A DNA stretch of 64,000 nt, from assembly GCA_963735005.1 (NCBI GenBank), contig CAVTJA010000010.1, positions 434,001-498,000 of the forward strand. Reading direction: 5' to 3'. This DNA is from WTKG01 sp963735005 (GTDB lineage: Bacteria > Actinomycetota > Actinomycetes > Actinomycetales > Demequinaceae). The notes beneath the pieces were generated by a model. The model did not search any database. It was given only the letters and a program-made list of their open reading frames with translations, and was not told where the DNA came from. Below are positions 45,216 through 55,225 of this stretch, piece after piece. Numbering within the stretch: position 1 is the first letter of the stretch; the number at the start of each line of letters is the position of its first letter. Both the position numbers and the translations under genes were made by a program.

Positions 45216-45875
45216 TCAGTACGCGGCGGAGATGTGTTCGCGGCGGTGGTCACCAGACTCGATGACGTCCGCGATCTCGATGACGTCCACGATTGCGAGC
45301 GCGAAGTCCTCGGCCGAGATCGCCGACACCCCGTTCGCGTCGCGCAGCGCGACGTCGCCGCCAAGCCGGTACGTGCCGGTGGCCTCGCCGGGCGCATACG
45401 CGCCGAACTGGCCGGCCGGGCTCACGAAGATCCACTGCAGCTCGGGCGACGCCTTCAGCAGCATCTCGAGGGTCGCGTGGCCCTCCGCCGCCTCGGCGCG
45501 GAAGCGCTCGTCGACCTCGCCCTCGATGAACCGCGGCGCGCCCGCCTCGGGCCGCAGCGAGGAGAACCCGCCCACGACCACCAGGGTGACCCCGGCATCG
45601 GGCGCCTCGGCGGCGAGCGCCGAGTTCAGCTCGAGCACCTGCCCGGCCATGTCGCCGCGCGGCGAGGTGGCGGACACGATCACGTCGGCACCCGCGAGCA
45701 GGCCCGCACGGAACTGCGCGTCAAGCGCCGTGCCCTGCAGGTACGTCACGCCATCGAGCGGCTCCGCGGGCAGGTTTCTCGACACGGCGGTCACGGCGTA
45801 ACCGCGCGAGGCGGCCTCCGCGACGATGGCCGAGCCTGCGTATCCTGTGCCGCCGATGACGGTGATGCGTGACAT
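45216..45875 (-). CDS. NAD(P)-binding atypical SDR
   Basis: 219 residues with the Rossmann motif VIGGTGYAGSAIV at the N-terminus and NmrA/atypical-SDR features (ADVIVSATSPRGD, VVVGGFSSLRPEAG, FVSPAGQFGAY). ATG 45875 has AGGA upstream. It resembles DUF/YwnB-like NAD(P)H-binding proteins of unknown substrate. It stands alone between the WYL gene and the glycan locus. Confidence 0.85.
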   Translation of the reverse strand: MSRITVIGGTGYAGSAIVAEAASRGYAVTAVSRNLPAEPLDGVTYLQGTALDAQFRAGLLAGADVIVSATSPRGDMAGQVLELNSALAAEAPDAGVTLVVVGGFSSLRPEAGAPRFIEGEVDERFRAEAAEGHATLEMLLKASPELQWIFVSPAGQFGAYAPGEATGTYRLGGDVALRDANGVSAISAEDFALAIVDVIEIADVIESGDHRREHISAAY

Positions 45876-45990
45876 GAAAATCCTGACTTTGGAGTGAACG
45901 GGAGCGGACGCGGCCCGCACAGGGGGAACGCGCGACTACTCGCCGCCTATTCCTGAACCTCACGTTGCGAGGCCGCCACGAAAATGACCA

Positions 45991-47760
45991 TCACGCCCGA
46001 ACTTGCGGGGCGGCCATCCCGCCACCGAACTTGAGCGCCCTCTGCAGACGTCGCAAAGCGCGCCCAAGCGAGCGCCGTCGGTGCCGTGCGAGCGCCGCCG
46101 CGAGCACGCGCGACACCCGCTGGGCGGGCTCGGAATCGCGCGGCCAGCGCGCGCTGGCGCGGGCGCTGCCGAGCGCGGTCACGCGGCGCTGCTCAAGTGA
46201 TCGCACGACACCCCCTGCTCCAAGAATTCCGCGCACGACATCATTCGCCCACCACCCCCTTGCCGACGCATCTAGCGAGAGAACTGGTCGCCGGCCGCCG
46301 CCGCGCATGACCACCTGCGCCGGGACCAATGCCGTGCCATCGAGCGCCGCGCCGTCGGCCCGATCGGCGCATGGTGCAAGCGCCCCGAAACCGGGCGCCG
46401 CGTGAGCCGCGGCCACGACTGCGCCCACATCATCGAAGTCCCGTAGCACGTTTGCCGCCTCTTCGAGGAAGCCCAGTTCGACGGTGTCGCCCGCGTACAA
46501 GTACATCGTCGCGAGCGCGTCGGTCTCGTCGAGGGCGCCTCCCCACGGGCCGCGAGCAGCGTCGTCTTCCGACACGACCTTGACCGACGTCAACGGCCCA
46601 AGCCTGCGAGCAAGGCGCTCAGCGCGTCGCGCGTCGCGGCGGTTGGCCACGAGCACGACCTCGACCGAGTCGATCGTGGATCCGAGCACTGAGCACACGG
46701 TCGCGATTACTTTGCGCGACGTCCAGTCCACGCGCACCGCGACTGCCGCCTGGCACGGTCCCGCCGTGCGTGCCTCGGCGTGAAGCCGCGCGTCCAAGCG
46801 CTGCGCCTGGGACGCCGCGGCCAGCGCCGCGACGTCCTTACGGACCTTCTCGGCGAGCGTCCGCGCGAGTGACTGGGCGTCGCCGATGTCGCCCACGTGC
46901 GCGCCGGAGTCTGCCCGGCGTCGGTACTCGCGAAGGAGGTTGTCGAAGAGTGGGAACCGCCGTGCGATGTGCCAAAGGTTGATGCGGGTGCGACGCAGCT
47001 TGGCCTCGAGATCACTGTCGGAGTCCGAGAAGTCGTGCAGCAGCACCGCGCGGGGCTCGTAGCGGAAGTCGTCGAGTCGAAAGCCAAGCTGCTCCACCAC
47101 GCGATAGCAGAGCACTCGGCCCTCGCCGCCGTAGAGGCCCATGTCGAAGCCGCCAACCGCAGCGACGGCGGCGGTGCGCCACACGGAAACGCCCTCCGTG
47201 ATCGTCAACGCCACGCACGGCTTGTCGCCAAGGTCGTAGTGGTCCGCGACGACCGCGCCCTCCGTCAGCGGCAGCACGCGCCCGCGCACCGCGACGGGCG
47301 TCTCGCCTTGGGGCATCGCGTCCAAGAACGCGTCGATCATGCCGTCGGCGATCGTGGCGTCGGCGTCGAAGAAGGCCACGAGATCCGTAGCCGCGAGCGC
47401 GGTTCCCACGTTTCGCCCGCCGCTGGGACCGAGGTTTTCAGTGGCACGCACGTAGTGCACCTCACGCGCTTTGACCGCGGCCGCGATGTCGGGATCAAGC
47501 CCGTTGTCGACGAGCACGAGGTCCGCACGCCCGTCAGCCTGCCGCGCCACCTCGTCAAGCAAGTCCAGGAGCTGTTGCCTCTCGACGTAAGCAACGATGA
47601 CGACGGTCAGGCGAGCGCCGCGCGTCGACTTGCCGCGCGACTCCTCCGCGATCAGGCTCGAGACCGACGCGCGCGTCAGTGGTGGTCTGACCCACTCGAG
47701 GCTAGGTCGCCGCTCGAGGCTCGATTCCGCCCCGCGGCCTGTGGCGTACACGCCGCCCAT
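45991..47760 (-). CDS. Two-domain family 2 glycosyltransferase
   Basis: 589 residues. The N-terminal GT-A domain (about 45-290) has TVVIVAYVERQQLLDLL, LVLVDNGLDPDI, NLGPSGGRNVGT and the metal-binding FFDADAT. It would transfer a sugar in surface-glycan synthesis. The second half contains a degenerate GT-A-like stretch (VDWTSRKVIATVCSVLGST, VEVVLVANRRDARRA) and ends in a basic tail. ATG 47758-47760 is divergent from gmd with 54 bases between. Confidence 0.82.
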   Translation of the reverse strand: MGGVYATGRGAESSLERRPSLEWVRPPLTRASVSSLIAEESRGKSTRGARLTVVIVAYVERQQLLDLLDEVARQADGRADLVLVDNGLDPDIAAAVKAREVHYVRATENLGPSGGRNVGTALAATDLVAFFDADATIADGMIDAFLDAMPQGETPVAVRGRVLPLTEGAVVADHYDLGDKPCVALTITEGVSVWRTAAVAAVGGFDMGLYGGEGRVLCYRVVEQLGFRLDDFRYEPRAVLLHDFSDSDSDLEAKLRRTRINLWHIARRFPLFDNLLREYRRRADSGAHVGDIGDAQSLARTLAEKVRKDVAALAAASQAQRLDARLHAEARTAGPCQAAVAVRVDWTSRKVIATVCSVLGSTIDSVEVVLVANRRDARRAERLARRLGPLTSVKVVSEDDAARGPWGGALDETDALATMYLYAGDTVELGFLEEAANVLRDFDDVGAVVAAAHAAPGFGALAPCADRADGAALDGTALVPAQVVMRGGGRRPVLSLDASARGWWANDVVRGILGAGGVVRSLEQRRVTALGSARASARWPRDSEPAQRVSRVLAAALARHRRRSLGRALRRLQRALKFGGGMAAPQVRA

Positions 47761-47814
47761 GCTACCGGCGCCGACGCGGGCGGTATCCTTGCCGTGACCA
47801 AAGGAGACGGGACG

Positions 47815-48846
47815 ATGGCGAAGATCGCGTTCATCACGGGCATCACGGGACAGGACGGTTCCTATCTCGCGGAGCTCTTGCTCGCGAAGGGCTACACGGT
47901 TCACGGGCTGGTGCGGCGTTCGTCAACGTTTACGACCGGGCGGATTGAGCACCTCTACCGTGACCCGCACGAACGCGGTGTGGCTCTCCACCTTCACTAC
48001 GGCGATCTCACCGACAGCGGGCGCCTGAGCGCCCTGTTGCACGAGCTCAAGCCCGACGAGATCTACCACTTGGCCGCCCAGTCCCACGTCCGCGTCTCGT
48101 TCGACGAGCCTGAGTACACGGGCGACGCGACCGGTCTTGGTACGACGCGGCTGCTCGAGGCAATCCGGTCGAGCGTGCCAAGCGCGCGCTTCTACCAGGC
48201 GTCGAGTTCGGAGATGTTTGGGGCCACCCCGCCGCCGCAGAACGAGTTGACGCCGTTCTACCCCAGGTCGCCGTACGGCGCCGCGAAGGTCTACGCGTAC
48301 TGGATGACTCGCAACTACCGCGAGGCGTACGACATGTTCGCGGTGAACGGCATCCTGTTCAACCATGAGTCCCCGCGTCGCGGCGAGACCTTCGTCACCC
48401 GCAAGATCACGCGCGCCGCCGCCGCGATCAAGGCTGGCGACCAAGACAAACTGTTCCTTGGCAACATCGACGCAATTCGCGACTGGGGCTACGCCGCCGA
48501 GTACGTCGAGGGCATGTGGCGCATGCTGCAAGCCGACGAGCCGAACGACTATTGCCTCGCGAGCGGCGTGGGAATCACCGTGCGCGACTTCCTCGCCGCA
48601 TCGTTCGACCACGTGGGGCTCGACTGGGAACAGCACGTCGAATTCGATCCCCGCTACCTCCGCCCGACCGAGGTCGACGCGCTGATCGGCGACGCAGATC
48701 TCGCCAAGCAGAAGCTCGGCTGGGAGGCGACCGTCTACGGCACCGACCTCGCAAGGCTGATGACCGAAGCCGACGTCGCCGCCCACCCGTTCGCAACAAA
48801 GCCCTGGGTCGATACGGTCCGGCTCGAGTCGTGGGGAACCGCGTGA
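47815..48846 (+). CDS. gmd: GDP-mannose 4,6-dehydratase
   Basis: 343 residues. It converts GDP-mannose to GDP-4-keto-6-deoxymannose. It has TGITGQDGSYLAE, YHLAAQSHVRVSFDEP, SSSEMFGATP, YGAAKVYAYWM (YxxxK), and the GMD-type NHESPRRGETFVTRKI. ATG 47815 has AAGGAG upstream. It is coupled to fcl by GTGA, making the first two steps of GDP-L-fucose synthesis. Confidence 0.96.
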   Translation: MAKIAFITGITGQDGSYLAELLLAKGYTVHGLVRRSSTFTTGRIEHLYRDPHERGVALHLHYGDLTDSGRLSALLHELKPDEIYHLAAQSHVRVSFDEPEYTGDATGLGTTRLLEAIRSSVPSARFYQASSSEMFGATPPPQNELTPFYPRSPYGAAKVYAYWMTRNYREAYDMFAVNGILFNHESPRRGETFVTRKITRAAAAIKAGDQDKLFLGNIDAIRDWGYAAEYVEGMWRMLQADEPNDYCLASGVGITVRDFLAASFDHVGLDWEQHVEFDPRYLRPTEVDALIGDADLAKQKLGWEATVYGTDLARLMTEADVAAHPFATKPWVDTVRLESWGTA

Positions 48847-49809
48847 CCGCGCCGAAGGTGGCACCGCTGGACCGTAGCGGCGTCACGTACGTAGCGGGGC
48901 ACCGCGGTCTTGCTGGCTCAGCAATTTGGCGGCGACTCGAACTCGACGGATTCTCGTCGCTCGTGGGACGCTCCTCCAAGGAGCTTGACTTGCGCGACCG
49001 AGCGGCGACCTTCGCCTTCTTCGCCGAATCGGAGCCACGGTACGTGGTGCTCGCCGCAGCCAAGGTGGGCGGAATCGTCGCGAACAACAGTCAACCCGTC
49101 GAGTTCCTCAGTGAGAACCTGCGCATTCAAACAAATGTCATGGACGCGGCTCTCGAGCACGGCGTCGAACGACTGTTGTTTCTGGGGTCCGCGTGCGTGT
49201 ATCCAAAGTTCGCGCCACAGCCGATTACCGAAGACGCGCTGTTGACGGGGCACCTCGAGCCCACGAACGATGCCTACGCGATCGCGAAGATCGCCGGCAT
49301 CCTCGCAGTCCAGGCCGTTCGCCGCGAGTACGACCGACCCTGGATTTCCGCTATGCCAACCAACCTCTACGGCCCCCACGACAATTTCTCTCCGACCGGG
49401 TCCCACGTGCTTCCCGCTCTCATTCGCCGCTACGAGGCAGCCCGCATCGAGGGCGAGCCGGTCGTCACCAATTGGGGCACCGGCTCGCCGCGCCGCGAAT
49501 TCCTCTATGTCGACGACATGGCGGATGCGTGCCTGCACCTGCTCGACCGGGTTGACCGCCCCGAGCAGGTCAACGTCGGAACCGGCATTGACCTCACCAT
49601 TCGCGAGCTTGCGGAGCCTGGTCAGCGACGCCGTGGGGTACGAAGGCGAGACGCGCTGGGATGCGTCGAAACCTGACGGCACGCCTCAGCGGCTCCTGGA
49701 TGTATCCAAGCTTGGCGAGGCCGGGTGGAAGTCGAAGGTGACGCTCCCGGACGGGGTCGCGAAGTCTGTGGCCTGGTACCGCGAAAACGCTTCGTCTATT
49801 CGCGGCTGA
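48843..49809 (+). pseudogene. fcl: GDP-L-fucose synthase, frameshifted near its 3' end
   Basis: Epimerase/reductase making GDP-L-fucose. The first frame has GHRGLAGSAIW, GSACVYPKFAPQPITED, YAIAKIAG and the NLYGPHDNF segment, reading to DLTIRELA. The second frame continues SLVSDAVGYEGETRWDASKP to the end. The span of 967 bases is one over a multiple of three; removing one G at 49613-49614 restores one reading of about 321 residues. GTG 48843 overlaps the gmd stop. Everything else looks intact. Confidence 0.88.
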
Positions 49810-50845
49810 GGATCTGGTCAATCCCCTCGCGGATCGCGTCGTAGTCAACCTCGAAGTCGCCGTCCCACTCGCCGTCCACCGTGCGCGCGTGGACGGCGAC
49901 GTAGCGGAAGCCCGCGGATGCTGCGAACGTCGCGAAGTGCGGTTCGTGATGCGCAGAGGGCATGATTTCAACCAACCGAGTCCCAGGCGGGCAGAAGCCG
50001 ATGTCTCCCATCGAGGCGCCGTGCGCGGCAACAATCAGCTCCGTGGCTGCGAAGTCGCTCGGAGAGAAGTCCGCGCGGATCGGGTCGTAGTTCTCTAGGT
50101 GGTAGTCGGCGGCAAGCGCCGCAAGACCCTCCGGGTTGACGATGGCACGGCGCCGTTCGCCCTCACGCATCATCAGCAAGCGACGCGGCCCGCCCGGCGT
50201 GGGCTCAACGCCAAGCGTCCGCATGAAGTCGGGACCAGTCGGCGAGTAGTAAGGGGTGCGGCCCGGCGCTGTGGGCTGGATGAGGTTGTCAACGCGGAAG
50301 TGCGCGCCCTTGGTCGCGGGCCGGCGCTTCTCGGCTGGCACGCCCGCGAGGTCCAGCAGCGTCGCAATGTTCTTCGACGGGAACGCGGGCACGATGACGT
50401 GATCCACGGCGTCCAGGTCGACGCCCGCCTCAACAGCGACGGCAAGCCGGCCAAGGCCGTCGAAGACGGCGTGCGCGTAGTTGTCGACCGTTGACGAGCA
50501 GGCGATGTTGAGCGTGGTGCCGCGAAGGCGAACTGGGCGCAATAGCCTCTGCGGGCGCGAGTACAGGCGGCCGCTCGCGCGCCGTGCGATTGTCGCGGCG
50601 TCAACGATGAATTCGCGCCGCGACGTCACGGGGAACGCGTGGCGGTTCATCACCACGGCCTTGCCGACCCAGCCCACCGCCTCCTCGGGCAGGACCTGCC
50701 GTAGGTGGGTGATGAAGTCGATCGGCTCGCCATCCGTAAAGCGCAGTTGCGACCAGTCGGGCCGGTGCGGCTCCCTGATGACCACGTACTTGCCGTGCGC
50801 GTTCGGCGGCGTGCTTGAGGCGAATAGCCGTGCGGGGCGGGTCAT
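49796..50845 (-). CDS. GT61-family glycosyltransferase
   Basis: 349 residues in the main frame. Motifs of GT61 (DUF563/EOGT-like) are seen: NYAHAVFDGLGRL, the acceptor-binding region, and LIVAAHGASMGDIGFCPPGTRLVEI. A second frame from GTG 50948 (VRQVLRRVARRLPAPLKK, with GGGAG upstream) probably holds the true N-terminus; 50948-49796 is one over a multiple of three, and an extra G in GGGG 50834-50837 would join the frames. The stop region overlaps the convergent fcl end by 14 bases. Confidence 0.8.
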   Translation of the reverse strand: MTRPARLFASSTPPNAHGKYVVIREPHRPDWSQLRFTDGEPIDFITHLRQVLPEEAVGWVGKAVVMNRHAFPVTSRREFIVDAATIARRASGRLYSRPQRLLRPVRLRGTTLNIACSSTVDNYAHAVFDGLGRLAVAVEAGVDLDAVDHVIVPAFPSKNIATLLDLAGVPAEKRRPATKGAHFRVDNLIQPTAPGRTPYYSPTGPDFMRTLGVEPTPGGPRRLLMMREGERRRAIVNPEGLAALAADYHLENYDPIRADFSPSDFAATELIVAAHGASMGDIGFCPPGTRLVEIMPSAHHEPHFATFAASAGFRYVAVHARTVDGEWDGDFEVDYDAIREGIDQILSRE

Positions 50846-51054
50846 AGGCGCGCCAGCGGCGCGGATTGAACGGCTGGTATGCGGCCACCAAGACCTTCTT
50901 GAGCGGCGCAGGAAGCCGACGAGCGACCCGCCTCAGAACTTGGCGCACGCGGCACTCCCGTCACGGTTCAGGCGCCCCGGCTGGAATGCCCAGCCCATCG
51001 TATCCGAACGCTCCCGGCGACCACGTCGGCCCCCCACGGCGCGTAAAGGGCGCT

Positions 51055-52362
51055 CTAGGAGCGGGGCTTGGGGAGCGCTGCCGACTCCGGGACATCCGTG
51101 AATTCTGACTCCGGATGGGACTCGCGCCACAGGTCAAACGCGGCGGTGAGGCGCGCCGCGTCGCCGTCAGTGAGTCGGGCGCTGCTCACGAGGGGCTCGG
51201 GCTCCGGGAAGAAGTCAGCCCCGAATCGCGCACTTGGCAATTCCGCAAGGAATACGGCACGCTCGTCGTCCGACTCCCACAGGGATCCGCCGGATCCCTC
51301 CTTGAGCGCCGCAACTGCCTCGGCGCTCCAGCCGAATTCTTCGCGCTGACGCAACGTGCCCGCGTCGTTCCCGCTCAGCCAAAGCGCGACCCGGCCGTCC
51401 GCGCTGGCGTTGGCACGGTGCCCGCGCGCGGCGTCCGGGGGGGCGATCCCGAGATGCTCGTACATCGTCTCTACAACGCCGCCGTCCTCGAACCGATGGA
51501 CCGTCACGTCCCCAAAAGCCTCCTCGAGCAGTGCGATCTGGCGGTCGTACTCCCAGAACGGGGCAAGCGCAGTGCGGAACTCGGAAAAGGTGCCCGCGTA
51601 GTGGCGGCTCGGCGCGCTGGCTGGGTCGCCGCTACTGGGCAAGTTGAACTTCACGGCCTGCCGATACAGCGAGTCGGCGAAGGTATCCGCGCGGCGCAGC
51701 CACACGACGACGGTCACGTCGAATCCCGCCGTGACCGCAGCGAGCTCTTTGACGAATGCGCGCCGGCGCTGCCAGTAGGACCGGCTGCTCACCTCGGGGG
51801 AGACGAGGCCGTGATGCCCTTCGATCGCGCCGTAGAGGCCTTCGGAGCTCAGCACGGTCAGGTCGGCGCCATCCGCCAAGCCGAGCAGGTAGCGCCTGAA
51901 TGCGTCGAGGTTGACGGACTTCGCGGAGCGCGGCGCCTTGAGCGGCGCCAGTAGACCATTGTGTCCCTCGTGATTCTGAGGGCCAAAGAAGGCCGTCGGC
52001 GACGGGTAGAGGACGCCGTGTTCCCAGAGCCTGGCGCGATCGCCATGCATGACAAGTTGGGTTGCCGTGGTGCCGGTCTTGAGCGCGCCGATGTGCAGCA
52101 GCATGCGCGGGCGTGCCCCCGCGGGGCGGTCCACGGGCGGGCGAGGCGTAGGCGTGAACGCGCGAGTCAATCCCGATGCGAGCAGACGGCGGTGTTCGTA
52201 GGGCGCAAGGGCGGCAAGCCCCCGCGGCCCGTAGGCGTCGAGCACGCGTGGTTCCACTCCGGCTTCTTCTAGCCCCTGACGGTACGCGACGATCACACTT
52301 GACGGGACCCCGTGAAGGGCTCGGACCGCACGGTCTCTCAGACGACGGACGGCCTTTTTCAT
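51055..52362 (-). CDS. Sulfotransferase-like protein, tandem paralogue 1
   Basis: 435 residues beginning MKKAVRRLRDRAVRAL. The centre of the fold is MLLHIGALKTGTTATQL, which matches the P-loop-like PAPS-binding motif of sulfotransferases, followed by HGVLYPS, HNGLL, VVVWLRRADTFADSLYRQ and DVTVHRFEDG. It is one of three tandem copies in a surface-glycan locus, so transfer of a sulfate or similar group to a polysaccharide is a reasonable guess. Confidence 0.72.
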   Translation of the reverse strand: MKKAVRRLRDRAVRALHGVPSSVIVAYRQGLEEAGVEPRVLDAYGPRGLAALAPYEHRRLLASGLTRAFTPTPRPPVDRPAGARPRMLLHIGALKTGTTATQLVMHGDRARLWEHGVLYPSPTAFFGPQNHEGHNGLLAPLKAPRSAKSVNLDAFRRYLLGLADGADLTVLSSEGLYGAIEGHHGLVSPEVSSRSYWQRRRAFVKELAAVTAGFDVTVVVWLRRADTFADSLYRQAVKFNLPSSGDPASAPSRHYAGTFSEFRTALAPFWEYDRQIALLEEAFGDVTVHRFEDGGVVETMYEHLGIAPPDAARGHRANASADGRVALWLSGNDAGTLRQREEFGWSAEAVAALKEGSGGSLWESDDERAVFLAELPSARFGADFFPEPEPLVSSARLTDGDAARLTAAFDLWRESHPESEFTDVPESAALPKPRS

Positions 52363-52449
52363 GCGACTATCACGCTGATCACGGTACCCGATTGACACCT
52401 CGTCGATCGCACCATTGAGGCCCCAGTCACGAGACGAGGAAGGCACTCT

Positions 52450-53745
52450 CTAGCCCCACAAGCCCTGGGGATTTTCGGACTCCGGGACGCCATGGAACCC
52501 GGCCTCGGGGTGGGACTCGCACCACTGATCAAAGGCCGCGGACAGCCGGGCCGCGTCGGCCTTCGTCAGCCGGGCGACGCTCGCGAGCGGGGTGGGGGCG
52601 GGGAAGAAGTCGTTGCCAAAACGGGCGTTGGGAAGCCCGGCCAGGAACGTGGCGCGCATGTCGTCCGAGTCCCACATTGACCCGTCCGAACCCTCGCGCA
52701 GTGCCTTCGCGGCTTCCGGGCTGAGGCCGAACGCGCCCCGCTGGCGAGTCCCGCCAACGTGGACGCTTCGCAACCACAGCGCCACGCGCCCGTCTGCGCT
52801 CGGGTTCACCCTGCGCTTGCCCGCGTCCTTAGGTGCGGCGACACCGAGCTGCGAGTACATGGCGCCCACGACGTCGCCGTCCTCCAGGCGATTCACGACG
52901 ACGTCTCCGAAGACGTCTTCGATCGCGGCCACCTGCTGGTCGTAGTCCCACAACGGCGCCCCGGCTACAAGAAACTGCGCGAAGGTCTCTGCGTGCCGAA
53001 TCTTGGTGCCCGATTCCGTCGGGGGTGCACCCTTGAGCAGCTGCCGGTAGAGCGAGTCAGCGAAGGTGTCCGGGCGCCGGAGCCACAACACGGGCGTGAC
53101 GTCGAAGTCGGAGAAGTAGTCCCTGAGGTTCGCTATGAACTGCTTGCGCTTGGGCCAATAGGTCGGGTCGCCGCCGTCGATGTTCGCCAACAACGCGTCG
53201 CCGTCCACTCCGCCATAGAGATTCTCGGAACTCACGGCGACGATCTCCGCGCCTTGGCCGAAATCGCGGAGGTAACGGCAGAACGCCGTGAGTACGGGGT
53301 CCTTCTGAAACCCCGAGCGCACAAGACGGGTGACAAGTCCGTTGTGATTGAAGTCGGTCCCGGTTCCAAAGAACGGTACCGCTGCCGGATACAGGACTCC
53401 GTGCGCCCAAAGCCGGTCACGATCACCGTGGAGCGCGAATTGCAGCGTGGAACTGCCCGTCTTTGGCGCGCCGAGGTGGAGCAGCATGCGCGGCCGGGTT
53501 CCCGCGGGACGGGAAATCGGCGCGCGCGGCACGGGCGCGAAGCTGCTCGAGCCGAGCAGGCGCTGGTGTTCAAAAGGCCTTAGCGCCACAATCTGTCGGT
53601 CGCTAAACGCGTCAACCGCGCGTCGATCCACGCCCGCCTGCTCAAGCGCGTTCCGGTACGCGAGCAGGATCGACGGGGGCGCTCCGCGGAGCGCCAACAC
53701 GACTCGGTCGCGCAGGCGGCGCAAGCTCCTCTTGAACGACCGCAT
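52450..53745 (-). CDS. Sulfotransferase-like protein, tandem paralogue 2
   Basis: 431 residues (442 if started at ATG 53778). It shares with its neighbours the basic start RSFKRSLRRLRDR, MLLHLGAPKTGSSTLQF, HGVLYPA, PVLWLRRPDTFADSLYRQLL, and the C-terminal FGNDFFP and GVPESENPQG. I prefer ATG 53745 by alignment with the paralogues; neither start has a clear ribosome site. Confidence 0.7.
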   Translation of the reverse strand: MRSFKRSLRRLRDRVVLALRGAPPSILLAYRNALEQAGVDRRAVDAFSDRQIVALRPFEHQRLLGSSSFAPVPRAPISRPAGTRPRMLLHLGAPKTGSSTLQFALHGDRDRLWAHGVLYPAAVPFFGTGTDFNHNGLVTRLVRSGFQKDPVLTAFCRYLRDFGQGAEIVAVSSENLYGGVDGDALLANIDGGDPTYWPKRKQFIANLRDYFSDFDVTPVLWLRRPDTFADSLYRQLLKGAPPTESGTKIRHAETFAQFLVAGAPLWDYDQQVAAIEDVFGDVVVNRLEDGDVVGAMYSQLGVAAPKDAGKRRVNPSADGRVALWLRSVHVGGTRQRGAFGLSPEAAKALREGSDGSMWDSDDMRATFLAGLPNARFGNDFFPAPTPLASVARLTKADAARLSAAFDQWCESHPEAGFHGVPESENPQGLWG

Positions 53746-53840
53746 CACGGGGGATACGTTATCGGACCATCCACGCATGGCTTTCTCATCCGCCTGCGCG
53801 CGAGTTCGGGCGAATCTGGCGACGACCGGGTGAGGCGTAC

Positions 53841-55112
53841 CTAGGGCTCTGGGATTCCCATGAAGGCTGCCTCGGGGTGATTCTCACGCCACAGGTCGAA
53901 AGCGACGGACAACCGCACAGCGTCACCTTCGGTCAGGCGCGCGACACTCCCAATCCGTGCAGGCTTCGGGAAGAACTCGGATCCAAACCGGACGTTCGGG
54001 AGTCCTGCCACAAACGCATCGCGCGCCTGATCGGATGCCCACATGGATCCAGGAGACCCTTCCCGAAGAGCGGCCTTCGCCTCCGCGCTCAGGCCAAATG
54101 CCTGCCTCTGTCGCGTCCCGCCAGCATCGGTGCTGCGGAGCCAAAGCACGACGCGGCCGTCAGCACTCGAGTTGGCGCGGCGCTGTCCAGCGCCCGGCGG
54201 GGGCGCGATCCCCAGGTGCCCATACATGGCGCCCACCACGTCACCGTCCTCGAAGCGGTGAACGGTAACCCGACCGAACGCCTCCTCCAACGCGGCAACT
54301 TGGCGGTCGTACTCGAACAGCGGAGTTGCAGCCGTGCAGAACTCGGCAAAGGTCCCGGAGTAGCGCCGCTGGGAGGCGCGGCCCGTGGCGAGGTTCGCCT
54401 TCACGATCTCCCTATAAAGCGAATCGGCCAACGCATCGGGGCTACGGAGCCACAAGACCGGCTCAACCTCAAAATCTGCAAAGAGCTTGGCAACCTTGGC
54501 CAGAAAGCGGCGGCGGCGAGACCAATAAGACCTGCCCCAGCTATCCGGGCCAACGGATGTCGCATCGCCATCGATCGCCCCATAGAGCCGCTCGGAACTC
54601 ACGACCGTGATGTCAGCGCCCGCCGCCAAACCAGCGGTGTAACGGCTGAAGGCAAGCAGCGTCGCATCTCCCGAGGCTGACGACCGTGCAAGCGGGGCGA
54701 CGATTCCGTTGTGACTGTCGTAGTTGCGCGTGCCGAAGAAGCCGATCGACGGCGGATAAAGGATGCCGTTTTCCCACAGTCTCGATCGATCGTGGTGCAT
54801 GGCGAGTTGCGTGGCGGTGCTGCCCGTCTTGACCGCGCCCACGTGAAGTATCAGTCGGGGCCTCGAGTTGGCTGCTCGGTCGACGCTGGGACGCGGCTGG
54901 GGGCTGAACTGATGAACCGCGGCCGCTGCGAGGAGTCTCCGATGTTCGTACGGCGCGAGCGATGCGAGCCCGCTGATCCCATACGCGTCAACGACAAGTT
55001 CGTCGATACCGGCCTGCACCAGAGCTTCGCGGTAGCCCGACACCACCCGCGACGGCGCGCCGCGAAGGGCCAGAATTGCGCGATCACGTGCCTCGCGGAG
55101 GGGCTTCTTCAT
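53841..55112 (-). CDS. Sulfotransferase-like protein, tandem paralogue 3
   Basis: 423 residues starting MKKPLREARDRAILAL. Core motifs: LILHVGAVKTGSTATQL, NGILYPPSIGFFG, HNGIVAPL, PVLWLRSPDALADSLYREIV and VTVHRFEDGDVVGAMYGHLG. ATG 55112 aligns with paralogue 1; the long open frame upstream belongs to no gene and crosses the azlC leader on the other strand. Confidence 0.72.
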   Translation of the reverse strand: MKKPLREARDRAILALRGAPSRVVSGYREALVQAGIDELVVDAYGISGLASLAPYEHRRLLAAAAVHQFSPQPRPSVDRAANSRPRLILHVGAVKTGSTATQLAMHHDRSRLWENGILYPPSIGFFGTRNYDSHNGIVAPLARSSASGDATLLAFSRYTAGLAAGADITVVSSERLYGAIDGDATSVGPDSWGRSYWSRRRRFLAKVAKLFADFEVEPVLWLRSPDALADSLYREIVKANLATGRASQRRYSGTFAEFCTAATPLFEYDRQVAALEEAFGRVTVHRFEDGDVVGAMYGHLGIAPPPGAGQRRANSSADGRVVLWLRSTDAGGTRQRQAFGLSAEAKAALREGSPGSMWASDQARDAFVAGLPNVRFGSEFFPKPARIGSVARLTEGDAVRLSVAFDLWRENHPEAAFMGIPEP

Positions 55113-55225
55113 GGCCTCATCACGCGGCTCACAATACCGGACGGGCCCCGCAGCAAACCCTGGTCGAGTCATGGCGCGCGCCCAACTCGTCGACGAGGAA
55201 CGGGCACCCGGGGAGTCCCGGCACA

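Noticed and set aside
46003..46583. Small plus-strand frames opposite the GT2 gene
   Set aside because: Short, arginine-rich, and fully antisense to a well-supported gene.
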